A stretch of DNA of 64,000 nucleotides, taken from assembly GCF_030272615.1 (NCBI RefSeq), contig NW_026728909.1:62001-126000 (forward strand), given 5' to 3'. Below are positions 21,044 through 31,303 of this stretch, piece after piece. A model generated the notes under the pieces. The model saw nothing but the letters and a program-made list of their open reading frames with translations. It was not told the origin of the DNA and did not search any database. The translations under genes were made by a program, and so were the position numbers. This DNA is from Cryptomeria japonica (lineage: Eukaryota > Streptophyta > Pinopsida > Cupressales > Cupressaceae). How positions within the stretch are numbered: position 1 is the stretch's first letter; every line of letters starts with the position of its first letter.

Positions 21044-21691
21044 ATGGCAACAGTATCAGACCTTGCGCTTCTTCTTGTGGCTGGACTAGCCATATATCTT
21101 CATATGCAAGGTAAGCTGTATTGGTAACGTAAGATATTTAGGTTGAATACACTATATATCGGAGGTTCACAACAGTTAAATTTGAGATAAGGAACCAGTG
21201 CGGGTACACGGTTTGTGTGGCAGGATTACCCGACGGAGGAACCTGTAAAATCGGTGACTGGCAATTGAGCTGCCAGGTCTCTGCTATTGATTGTGGACAT
21301 CTCATCTGCCCAGGTACGGGAGGCTGTTTGACAACGCTGGTGGAGTACAGCCTGAATGGAGATGGCAACAAGGACTTCTACGATGTCTCCCTGGTGACAG
21401 CTTCAACGCTCCTCTCTTCGTCAATTCTACAAATGGCCAGTGCACCGCCCCTGCATGCAAAGCCAACTTGAATGTTGCTTGCCCTGCTGAGTTGAAGGTG
21501 GATAGCAGATGCAATAGTGCCTGCACTGTCTTTCAAACTGACCAGTATTGCTGTAGACGCGTCCAACAAACTACTCGATGATATTCAAGAACCAGTGCCC
21601 TCAGGCCTACAGTTATCCCAAGGATGATTCTTCTAGCACTTTCACCTGCCCTTCTGGGACCACTGATTACAGTATTGTATCCTGTCCCTAA
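21044..21691 (+). pseudogene. Thaumatin-like pseudogene TLP3, multiply deleted
   Basis: Exon 1 (21044-21110) is intact: it encodes the same type of signal peptide and ends at a GTAAG donor. A deletion of about 38 bases just after the intron core removes the pyrimidine tract, the AG acceptor and the start of exon 2; the sequence rejoins at CAGTTAAATTTGAG. Exon 2 has lost a block equivalent to most of TLP2 4540-4640 (PDGGTCK joins sequences that are distant in TLP2). It has gained an insertion around 21280-21310, suffered a one-base deletion near 21397 and another deletion near 21557 where the segment after the CC pair is lost. The end, DYSIVSCP then TAA at 21689-21691, is still recognisable. 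It is clearly non-functional, though its promoter and poly(A) signal remain. Confidence 0.9.
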
Positions 21692-22911
21692 GTATCACCC
21701 CTCTATTTAGTATCTGATATATGGTGGCATAAACTATCATTTGGTAGTAATATAAATAAACCATCATTTGTTGAAGTAGTTAGATGCAAGATTCAATTAT
21801 CACAGTTTATTGTAAATAAAAGTACATAAGTATTTTAATGGGTAATTTGAAAAAGGTAATTTATATTCAATATTTTTTTAAAATGTTGAAGTTCAAATAT
21901 ATTCAATATATTTATTCAAATATTACAGATATTTACTTGTTTTGAATTATTATTTTTGTTTAAAAACTATTTTTATTTTCTTTTAAAGTTATTATCTTAG
22001 AAGGGTAGTTACAATTACAACAATAAATAAAATATAAAAAGAAAAAGTTTTCATACAAATAATAAAAACTAAAATACAATTAACATAAGTAAAAGCTCAA
22101 ATTGCAAGATCTGAGGCACTTGATCAGATGGAAGCAGAAGTTGCTTAAGCTTTGAAGAATTTGTGCTAGTTTACTTGCTTTCTTTTTTTGATCTATTGTT
22201 TTAGAGGTCTTTTCCTTGTTTGTCTTTTTCACGTTTGTTGAAATTTGGGTTGGATCATAGATGTGTGTAACCTGTTTGGAGCTCTGTGTTCTTAGGTTTC
22301 AGGGTCATTTCAAAACCTTTTTTTTCCTTAATCAAAAACTTAAGTATAATATAAATATAAATATTAAATTATTAAGTAAATATTGTTGAGATAAATTTTA
22401 TAAATGAGTTCATATATAAAAATAAGATGAAGTGAAGTAAAATTAAAGTGATTTTTTGTATTTCCGTTCTCTTTCGAGAACTTGACAAAAATGTGACAAA
22501 ATAAAGTAAGAGTGCCTCTCCTTAATTTTATGGACAACCATAGAGAATCTAAATATTCTCATATCAAATAAAAAATAAATTATATGTTGTCTAAAATATG
22601 AAAGATAAAATAAACAACTTAAAATATGAAATATATATATTAATTAATTATCACTGAGTTTTGGGAGTTGTACCTTAGAATTTTTTCAAAATGACAACCC
22701 TAGAGGAGAGCCAGACTGCAACTATATTCTTAGTTACATAGACAAAATAATAAATAGTAACTAGCTCTTATATCTCTTATCAACATTAAATTCAAACTGA
22801 ACATCCTAGAAGCAAACTTGTGATTTTTACATAGTTACCTTGGCAATATCTCGATCAAGTTTTGGGCTCTTTGTGAATGTAAAGGCCTAGTCAACATGAT
22901 CTAAGCTAGCA
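21692..22911 (+). other. TLP3 3' flank, paralogous to the TLP1 3' flank
   Basis: The first part carries the shared 3' trailer with AATAAA at 21815-21820. About 22660-22911 aligns by eye with 473-780 read in reverse complement (TTTGAATTTAATGTTGATAA, GATCATGTTGACTAGG). Between about 22080 and 22330 lies sequence ending in a T run that resembles a retroposon 3' end, not classified. Confidence 0.55.
21815..21820 (+). terminator. Relict polyadenylation signal AATAAA of TLP3
   Basis: Same hexamer and context as TLP1 and TLP2. Confidence 0.45.
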
Positions 22912-22916
22912 ACATT
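22912..22916. other. Target-site duplication ACATT, left of solo LTR
   Basis: ACATT directly before the TGTTGG terminus of the solo LTR; the same five bases follow it at 24178-24182. Confidence 0.8.
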
Positions 22917-24177
22917 TGTTGGAAAATGTGCCTCAAATTCACTTGACAATAGTCCATACTTATCGGGTTAAGTCATGCCGATGAAACAGTATGAAGGATT
23001 TTGTTAGCTCTATCAGCATGACTCTTGCCGATGTATTCCTTTCTATCGGGTATCGGAATAGCAGGATTGAAGTCATCCCGATGATCCGACAAAGTTGACT
23101 TTGGTTATCGGGGTAACTTCGGTTATTAGAATAACTTGTGCAGCGGTATGTCGATGTCCCGATGAGCCCGCTCTACCAGTCTCGGTTCAGGTCACCTATC
23201 GGCTATCGGGTTGACATTCTAAATGTCATGTCAATGTCCCGATAAGCTTGCTTTACCGGTCTCGGTTATTTTGCTTATCGGCATAGTGTTATTCTTTGTG
23301 TTCTGATGACCCGATGAAGTCATCTTACCGGACTGGCAATGCAGATCGGAATAACAGTTTTGGACTTGGTCCGATGAGCTGATGAGTCCGTGTTCTCAGT
23401 ATCGGTGGTCGGGATAGTAGTTATGCTCTTGTTCCGATGTCCCGGTGAAGACCACTCCTTGTCATTGGAGATCGGAGTATCTTTTGGAAAGATATACCGG
23501 TGACTCGATGGAGTCACCTTAGGTGATCAGGTATCATCAGGCCATCGGCTTTGCCTTTTGAATGTTGTGCCGATAGCCGACGGAGCGGAGACCGACTGTG
23601 GGAGGGAGGTCGAACCGAGATCCAAAAGATCGATTCTCAGATACTATGTATGAGACTATCAGTGTAAATGAATACGAACCGACACGGTTGTCTACTGCAT
23701 GTGGGATAATTGTTTTTCATGATTGTAGACTGACACAGGCAGATGGTTAGACTTCGAGCTATTGGGGTCGTTACTCTAATGAACCGTCGAGCTGTTTGGT
23801 ATTGAAAACTAACGGCAATCCAAAGGTTGGATGAGGAGGATGAAATCTGGTGAGCTGAGGGTGTGTTCTGCAAAGAGTTTGATCCGATGGTTTGTATGTC
23901 TGGAATGACTGTGTAACAGAGTGAAGAAAATCTGTAGATGAGACTCTATTGTATTGTTTTAACATACTGTTAATAAAGTTGATCATTTGCTGGTCATGGG
24001 TTTTTCTCCCGAAAGGGTTTTCCCACGTTAACTCTGTGTGTCATCTCTCTGTGCTATTTTTGTGCATGTTTTTACTTGTACCATATTCAGTAAATGTTGA
24101 AGCTTTGTCTACACTAGTCTGTTTCTACTATGTGAATTGAAATTAAGGAAGCGAATTCGGCACTTGCTTTCCTTACA
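22917..24177. mobile_element. Solo LTR, 1261 bp
   Basis: Starts TGTTGGAAAATGTG and ends TTCCTTACA, flanked by perfect ACATT duplications. No internal retrotransposon sequence is present, so it is a solo LTR left by LTR-LTR recombination. The paralogous TLP1 flank has the uninterrupted site (ACATT read on the minus strand at 464-468), with continuing paralogy on both sides. The first 650 bases are studded with diverged CGATGA, TATCGG and TACCGG motifs. Orientation is not determined, since LTR ends are symmetric TG...CA. Confidence 0.88.
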
Positions 24178-24182
24178 ACATT
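24178..24182. other. Target-site duplication ACATT, right of solo LTR
   Basis: Second copy of the five-base duplication; beyond it the TLP1-flank paralogy resumes to about 24280. Confidence 0.8.
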
Positions 24183-24591
24183 AGTGGTCGCCTTTAGGAG
24201 GTCCACACCCTTGTACACCTAGCTCTATCATTTCTCCACATTTTCTCCAACTACTTTAATGAGGAAAGGAACCCATGAACTAATCGACCAGGAGGATCTT
24301 GTGCTCCTCTACAATGCCATTACATTTTTTCGTGCTCATCAAATTGTTGTAAAGTTAAAAAATTCAAACAAAGGACTAATAAGATTCCACACAGCTCGTG
24401 CAAAATCTATAGGTTATAGCATCCACCCTTCTTCCTTCTTTGTCAATGATTCTTGTTGGGATCTTGTTCTCCTCATAGCGAAATCATTGGCATCTACCAT
24501 TTATGTGCATGTAGTCTTTCTCTTCCATTTTGTTCACTCTTTTCATAGTTCTTTCATCCATTATATTCATTCTATTCATGCTTCTATTTAG

Positions 24592-24765
24592 TCTTAGTTA
24601 TTTAATAAATGCCCATATTTTGATTTCTATGTCGAGTTTTCTTTAGATGAAGTCAAGATTCTTGTGAATATTTTGCTTAGTTTTAGTTGTTCAATAAATT
24701 CCCATATTTTGATTTCTATGTTGAGTTTTCTTTAGATGAAGTCAAGATTCTTGTGAATATTTTAT
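24592..24765 (+). repeat. Tandem duplication, period about 89 bp
   Basis: CCATATTTTGATTTCTATGT followed by GAGTTTTCTTTAGATGAAGT and CAAGATTCTTGTGAATATTT occurs twice, about 89 bases apart, nearly unchanged. No coding frame is preserved. Confidence 0.75.
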
Positions 24766-27029
24766 TTTTCTTCTGCTCCAACCATTTCAAAATGGCAGTA
24801 GAATTAGCATTGAAGAGAGCTTGAGATCTAAAGAAGATGAAAGAAATTATCATAACACATACAAACAACTCATTGGACACAATTCCAGGTAGAGACACAT
24901 TGAAGATCCTACTTGGATATGATTTCAATTGATATTGTAGGCATCTAAAAATGGTCAACGCTTGCGGCGTCGTACTTTAACATGTATGTGTTACCTTCTT
25001 TTAGGGTTTTTGCATCTTATTAACATTTCTTCTATGTCGCACACTCGATCTTTATCATTTGTCGACATCATTGTCATTCTTTTGTGCTTCTGTCCTCTTC
25101 AATTGTGTTTTTGGCATTTCTCAATTTGGTCTTGTCAATATCATTTTTAAATTGCAATCTTTCATTGTAAACAATTTGTCATATCAATTGGACATCGTTA
25201 AGCCTTATTGGTGTAAAATTATGGTTTTGTCCTCAATCTTTATCATTGTCAATCATCTTGTCATGCTAATTGGACATCGCCAACCCTTATTAGTATCAAA
25301 TTAGGGTTTTGTCCTTCGTCTTTATCAATTTCAATCAATCTTCGATCAACCGCTGTCATTTGGATCATCTTATATCCTTGAGTTATCGATCAATCTTGTC
25401 AATTTACGATCGATTCGTCTTCATCCTTCATTAATCTCGACATCATGTCATTCAACCTTCATTAAGTTGAACTTTAATCAATCTTTGATCATTCATCATC
25501 GGTCTCAATCAATCATCAATTGTTTGTCAATTTTGGATTGATTAGTCATTGATCCTTAGTTTTTTGTCATCAATCAATTTGGTCCCTTTGTCAATCCTTA
25601 TCATTTTGTCGTTGATCCTCATCAGTTAACCAATATTGATTTCTTGTCATTTTGTCCTTTTGATTGCAATCTTTATCTTTCTTGGCTTCGATTTTGTCAC
25701 GACCTAATTGTTGTCCTTTCATTTCTATTTTATCTCCTAGGGTTTTATGATTTAATCATTTAATCCTATTAACTTTTCCTTCTAGGTTAAATAAATTATT
25801 TTATTTATCCTAGGTCCTCTTGTCATAATTAAATGTTTCATTTAGTTGGATAACTATGTCTTCTTTGTGTCTTAATTAATAAATGATAATTTATTAATTA
25901 ATGTCACCTTTTTTACTTTTTCCTCTTTTCAATTTCCTATTTTCTAATTTTCCATTTTCACCAATTTGCTATTTTTTTAAATTTTAAATTTCTTTAATTT
26001 TCCCCCCTAACTTTTCCCACTAATTTCTCCTCCTAATTAGCTCCCGCTTTTTTTACTCGATTTGTCATAAGGAAATGAGAAAATTTTGAGGTCAATTTGC
26101 CATATGTCATGGAGCAAATTTTGTGCATAATTGTGTCATAATTGATGAGCATAATTTGCTCTCAATTTTTCATATTTTGACATAAATTTTTTTCAATCAA
26201 TTTGTCATGATTTTTTGGTCATTCAATCATGCTTTTCCAAATCAATTTTTCCTCTTCCAATTCAATCATTCTAATTTCATGTCTTCCTTAATTTGTTTAT
26301 AAATTGAGCACTCTTTTCTCAATTAGGGCTAACCACAATTCGAGTATCCTCATGTTGTCACTTACTTTGTAACTTTTCTTTCAATCACGCTTTGCACTTG
26401 TAAGTGAAACCCACATAATTTGGAGGCAAAAGAATAACAATGGAGGAGATATGAAGGAGATTTATGTGCTTTGATTGGCATTTATTTATGAAATCTTACT
26501 TTCATTCCTTTATTGAGTGTGATAGGATCATTTCTTAGCTTATTAGGGTTTATGGTCACCTAATTGAAGGCTTTGATGTTTTCCATGATTCCTATGTACA
26601 GATATAGCCTATAATCTTATGCCAATTGACTTGGAAGAATTGGAATGAGATTATATATGTTGCATCGACAAGTCAATGGGAAACAACATCAAACCAAACC
26701 AATGGTCTACTTAACAAGGACTAGTGGAACCTTGTATAGAATGTTTATGAAGTTAAATATAAATTGGATGAGTTGAACCATAAATTATTTCAAATGGAAA
26801 TAAATAAAGAAACCATGAATTATTTTTTGAGAAATATAGTCTAGCCTACTAGGATTATGATGAAATTTGTAAATATCCTAGTTGTATTGCTATTCTTCAA
26901 GATGATGTGTTGAAAAGGAGGGGGACCTTTCAAAATTATTATAATTTGAAGGAGGAATGTAAATGATTTCTGTGGAAGGGATGTGGATATTATTGATGAT
27001 CATATAAAGTTCCTAAAGGGGGAGTGAGA
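24766..27029. other. Unassigned AT- and TCAAT-rich sequence
   Basis: From about 25040 to 26290 the plus strand is unusually pyrimidine-rich, with many TTGTCAAT, ATCAATC and TCATTTTGTC words, but no clear period. Parts repeat loosely: TTGGACATCG with AAATTA(G/T)GGTTTTGTCC occurs twice near 25190 and 25270. It resembles the untranslated part of a large LTR element. No gene is supported; open frames at 24259-24591 and 24962-25304 have no recognised domain. Confidence 0.35.
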
Positions 27030-28487
27030 ACTTGTTTTGATTAATAAAAGTAAGATAGGCATGTACCATTACAAATCCGCAAACAAAAACCAAGAGTGCA
27101 TGAGGGGTGCCTAGCCAGCAAGAAAACCCCCCATTACAACACAACAAAAACCTAACAAGGCAACCTGAGAGCCAACAACACAACTAGAAAACCAACAAAT
27201 ATAGAGAAAGATCGAAACCCACAAAAAACAAGAATAGATACCTAGTAAAGGCATGAAGAAATGGACAACTACATGGGGGCACCTTTTTCCTGCCAATCAT
27301 GGCACAAACTTAACACTCTATTAGAAAAATACACCTTTTTGCTTGAACTGAACCCAAAGCCAAAGGATACCAACGCGGAATCAGGCATGGCTTTGATCAG
27401 AGATGCCATGGGGCCAGATACAGTAGCCATGGCCTCCATGCATTTACATTTTTTGCCCTTTTAATTTCCATCTCAATCTATATAGCTTACAAGGAGGCAT
27501 TGTGCATATTGGTTGCATTTCTGCAGGCGAGTTTAACCTCCTCAATTTTCTTCTTGAGGGTCTTCTAGGATTTCTCGACCTCATCCAACTCGAATTTGGT
27601 CCATGCCATTTTGAGCTTGGCATCTAGATCTTCAATCTTCCCACCCACCTTATTGCACTACCCCACGAAGCTAACAAGGCCATTGGTAGATTTACACTCT
27701 CTCTCTCTTCATCTAAATCATCTGCCCAGGTGTTAGCCCTAGCTTTAGCATTTTCCACCAACTCCAGTCGATTAATTTTTTTGATAGAAACATTCATCTA
27801 CCCAAATAGTCACTTTAATAGGTCATCTTGCCTTTGCAATTATCATGCACATCCTTCTCAATTTCAGTAAGGACCAAAGTAGAGCTCGAGAGTTTGGTAT
27901 TTATAGAGGGAGGAGGGTTTGTCAGGGGAAGGCTAGGATTAGTGTCAATATTATCAATATTGATAGAGGACCAATCTAACACCGTGGATTTCGAGGAGTC
28001 AGACTCATCCAAGGAAATAGATTTAGAACCCGATTCCTCAACAATCTCCACATTATTTTGTGTCTCAATTTGGGTTTACACCTCTTGGTCATTTTTAGTG
28101 GTGGTGATGACTTTAAATTTGGCCATACATACAGGTTTTTTTCTAGTGGGCATTTTTAAACCCAAGTGTGGCACTTTACCAGAACTGCAAGGAGTGACAA
28201 TGAGATCAACATATAAGTTGGATCCATAAGTGAACCCAATATCCCCACCAAAAGGGGTTAAGGCCAAGTGGAAATAATAGAACCTATAAATGAGGCCCTG
28301 GTGAAGGATTTTACCCTTAATAATAAATTTTGATATAGATTGCAACAAAGAGGACAAAACCCAATAGAGAAAGTTCATTCTTACCCCATGGAAAAGGTGA
28401 TTTAGCATGGAAAATATCTACAAGTGGAATCTCCTTTTCCTTCCATCTGGAGTAAAATACTTCATGAGAAGAAAGATTGCTTCCTTC
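27030..28487 (-). pseudogene. Transposon-type coding remnant, 3' part, family unresolved
   Basis: On the minus strand, broken frames run from about 28430 to 27100. The last readable stretch (27111-27296) is hydrophobic and Cys/Val/Phe-rich and precedes AATAAAAG-like sequence, resembling retroposon 3' tails. A segment at 27815-28051 is Ser/Asp rich. Frame interruptions are numerous. Together with 29012-29350 it looks like one host repeat into which other elements have inserted. Confidence 0.35.
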
Positions 28488-29011
28488 TGTTAGGAATTGC
28501 ATGCAGAACATATCAATTATATGTGAATAATGATTAAATAGAGGAATGAAAAACACATAAATAATAACAGAGAGGGGATAATTTATTGTGATTCACCCAA
28601 ACTCGAGCTATGTCCACCAAATAGTGATTCCAATAATATTATTTAGTAAATCGAACCAATTACAACTGGCAATCCCTCACAACTCAATACCACTACAAAA
28701 TACTAGAAAATTCACTACAGAAAACCCTAACCCTGAGCCATTTGATCAAGACTTATTTCAGTTACAAAATTAGGGTTACAATATGTCATCCAATAGAAAA
28801 ATAACACCCAATACCTTTATAAAATAATAATTCATTTGGGGCTCACAGGGCACTGCCCCTTGACCCAACCTTGTATCGCGACAGAGAGTGTGCCAGGGGT
28901 GCTACCCCTTGACCCTACCTTGGGGGTGCTGCCCCTTGACCTTGCCTTGGGGATGTTGCCCACAAACCCTTGTTAAATAATTTGTGGGGAAACTACGTCA
29001 ATAGAAGAACA
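28488..29011. repeat. Probable solo or partial LTR inserted in the remnant
   Basis: Begins TGTTAGGAATTGCATGC and ends AGAAGAACA. It contains the LTR-style words GTGATTCACCCAAACTCGAG and three diverged copies of a GCTGCCCCTTGACC unit (about 28850-28960). The minus-strand coding remnant resumes on the other side. No five-base target duplication was recognised (CCTTC versus AAAAA), so the borders are uncertain. Confidence 0.45.
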
Positions 29012-29350
29012 AAAAATTTAACCTCCGAGTTTGATTAGGCTCCATATAACACCTTCCAAATACCATGAATCTCTTCCCTATTGTAGCCACTTTGAATCCT
29101 AAAAAATCCTTCCTGAGGTTCAAAGAAACACTCAAAATCTTCCTTGTAACTCCCCTTGGGATTTTTAGCAAAAGAAACACCATCGAGGGCCAACCCAGTT
29201 GCTTTGGCTATGGTTTCCTCAAAAACCACAAAGGAAACAATCCCAATCTTGATGACACCATTATCCCAAGCCTGAACAAAACCAGTAAAAAGATTATGAT
29301 CATGGTCGGTCATCCCCTCCACATAAGAGTCCAAATTACCCTAAATCAAC
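29012..29350 (-). pseudogene. Repeat-associated coding remnant, unknown family
   Basis: The minus-strand frame 29035-29334 (99 codons) reads smoothly, with WDNGVIKIG, EETIAKATGLALDG and FEPQEGFFRIQSGYN. Strings of the type E..IA.ATGL.LDG are common in gag-like ORFs of plant retroelements. I do not recognise a named family. It is cut by the LTR element that starts at 29351. Confidence 0.4.
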
Positions 29351-30989
29351 TGTTGAACACAGTGTACCACTGAGAGGAGGGTGAATTAGTGGTTCCTAAG
29401 TTCTTTTGCTTTTTAAAACAACCTTATAATACCTATTATTATCCTAAGCACTAAACAGTCAAACTGGTAAGACAAAAGTGGATACCGAAAGAGACAAACA
29501 CACAAATGCAACCCACAACACCAGATGTATGAGGAAAACACAATATGGGAAAAACTTCGGTGAGAAATGCTGTTGGAGACTACTACTCCAATCTAACCTC
29601 ACAAGTGAAACAATGAATTGCAAATATTTAGGGCACCAACTCAAGGAGCACCAATCCCTGATGATTTAGGGAACCAACCCAAGGAGCACCAACCTCTACA
29701 CCAAGCTCCAACTTAGTGATGTATATTGAAATACAATTTTGATACAGTTATAACTTTTGGTTGCAAATGAGTTTTGTAACTCTTGATCAAATAGATTTCT
29801 GCCAGTTAACAGTCTTCTCTTCTTCTCTCTTAGCCTCACACCACACTCAGCCACACTTGGATGCCTTCTTGACCGATTATACCTCACTTGTTAGCTCAAT
29901 TGTCAGACCTGCAACCATTTACCGGTACTCTATCTTTGTTGGTTAAACCCTCTCACTAGTTTTCCTGCTAACTCACTCTTCAACTTTCTTAGAATAAATT
30001 CTAAGGAAGATGATCCTTCTTTGTGCTCAAACTCTCTTCACTCTCCTTCTTCACATCAAACATCAGTAATTTTTGTCTCGAGCTCACATATTTATAGTCT
30101 TGAATTCTTGCCAAAAAGAATATTCAAATAATGTCATGTTAGGTTTTGCCTTCTCCAATGATCCAAAACTGATTTGATTCTATCTTCTTTTCTAGGGATA
30201 TGATCTTCGTGACATCAATCAACACCAGCAAAGATTCACATTCCAATGTGCATTTTCTAAATCTGGAGGTTTGCACCATGCTTTTCTTCTTTTCTCTGTC
30301 ATACGCCATTAATGGATTTGTTGTTTCCTTCAACAAATGGGTATGAAGATCAAATATTATTTCGGGATCAGTTCAGTCACTTTCCAGCTTGACTTCCTTG
30401 AGTCGCAATCCTCTGGTATCCTCCGTGACTTGTGGGTTCTTCATAAAAGTCAACTTGCTTGCTAACTTATTACATCGATGCACACTTCATCGACCTGTGC
30501 AATACCACCACCTGGCATCCAGCCTTCATATTTGTTGACATCCACCTCTGCTTGGATTTCTATGTTGGTTTGACATCCTTTGTTGACCAAGGTTGACTAC
30601 CAGCTCAGTTTACCTTACCGGTATGACCAACAAAATTCCTCTGTACTAGCAGCACATCCTCCTAACAATTCATCATGCCTTCCAGTATGTCTTCATGCCA
30701 TCCTCTTTGCTCAAATCATAGGATGTTGTTGTGATTCTTTTAGCATTTCGCCTCTTCATCATAAACAAGAAACCAACCTTCATCCTGATTTGTGCCTTAC
30801 CGGTAACCCTAATTTACCAACAAATTACAAAATTCATGTGTACTAGTAGCCTTCCTTCTGTCTTCTCACTCACATGTGCATTGCCATCATATGTCTTTCT
30901 CTTCTTATACTAGTCACCACTTCTTATTTACCAGTGACCTTGCCAAACCAGTTGACATCAATGACAACTTAATGCCAATAATGCCAACA
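29351..30989 (-). repeat. 3' LTR of the minus-strand copia element
   Basis: TGTTGAACAC to ATGCCAACA on the plus strand, about 1.64 kb, matching 38677-40291. Both contain several TACCGG words and the landmark GAGACTACTACTCCAATC. Confidence 0.85.
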
Positions 30990-31008
30990 ATCTCCCCCTT
31001 TGGCATTG
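30990..31008 (-). other. Polypurine tract of the minus-strand element
   Basis: On the minus strand GCCAAAGGGGGAGAT directly precedes the LTR start TGTTGGC, the expected place for a polypurine tract. This junction fixes the orientation of the element. Confidence 0.75.
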
Positions 31009-31198
31009 ATGTCAACTTAGTGCAAGACACATTATACCGACATATTTCTCCCCCTTTGATACAATGACAAAGGGTACTGTACACTCCCCCTTTGATCCAT
31101 ACCTAGCTCCCCCGTTGGTCCATACTTAGCTCCCCCTTAGGTTGCTACTAGTGATTGCAACTGGTACTGAGATGTGGTTCAAGAGTTATAGATGCTTC

Positions 31199-31303
31199 TA
31201 TGAACCCCCCGTGAACCATATAAATCCATCCTTTCTCAAGTGCATAAGGCAGGTGACATGACTCCCAACTTGTGTCTTAAGTACTCAAAAGTGAATCTTT
31301 GGA
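31199..31303 (-). repeat. Left copy of the direct repeat flanking the nested segment
   Basis: CTATGAACCCCCCGTGAACC through TACTCAAAAGTG is repeated at 33358-33455 with a few differences. On the minus strand both encode the end of the copia polyprotein (FEYLRHKLGV then SP.LCT). About 100 bases is far longer than a normal 5-bp target duplication. Confidence 0.75.

Noticed and set aside
24259-24591. A 110-codon plus-strand open frame
   Set aside because: Its start overlaps the TLP3 3' flank paralogous to TLP1, where no matching frame exists, and its tail is low-complexity His/Phe/Ser.
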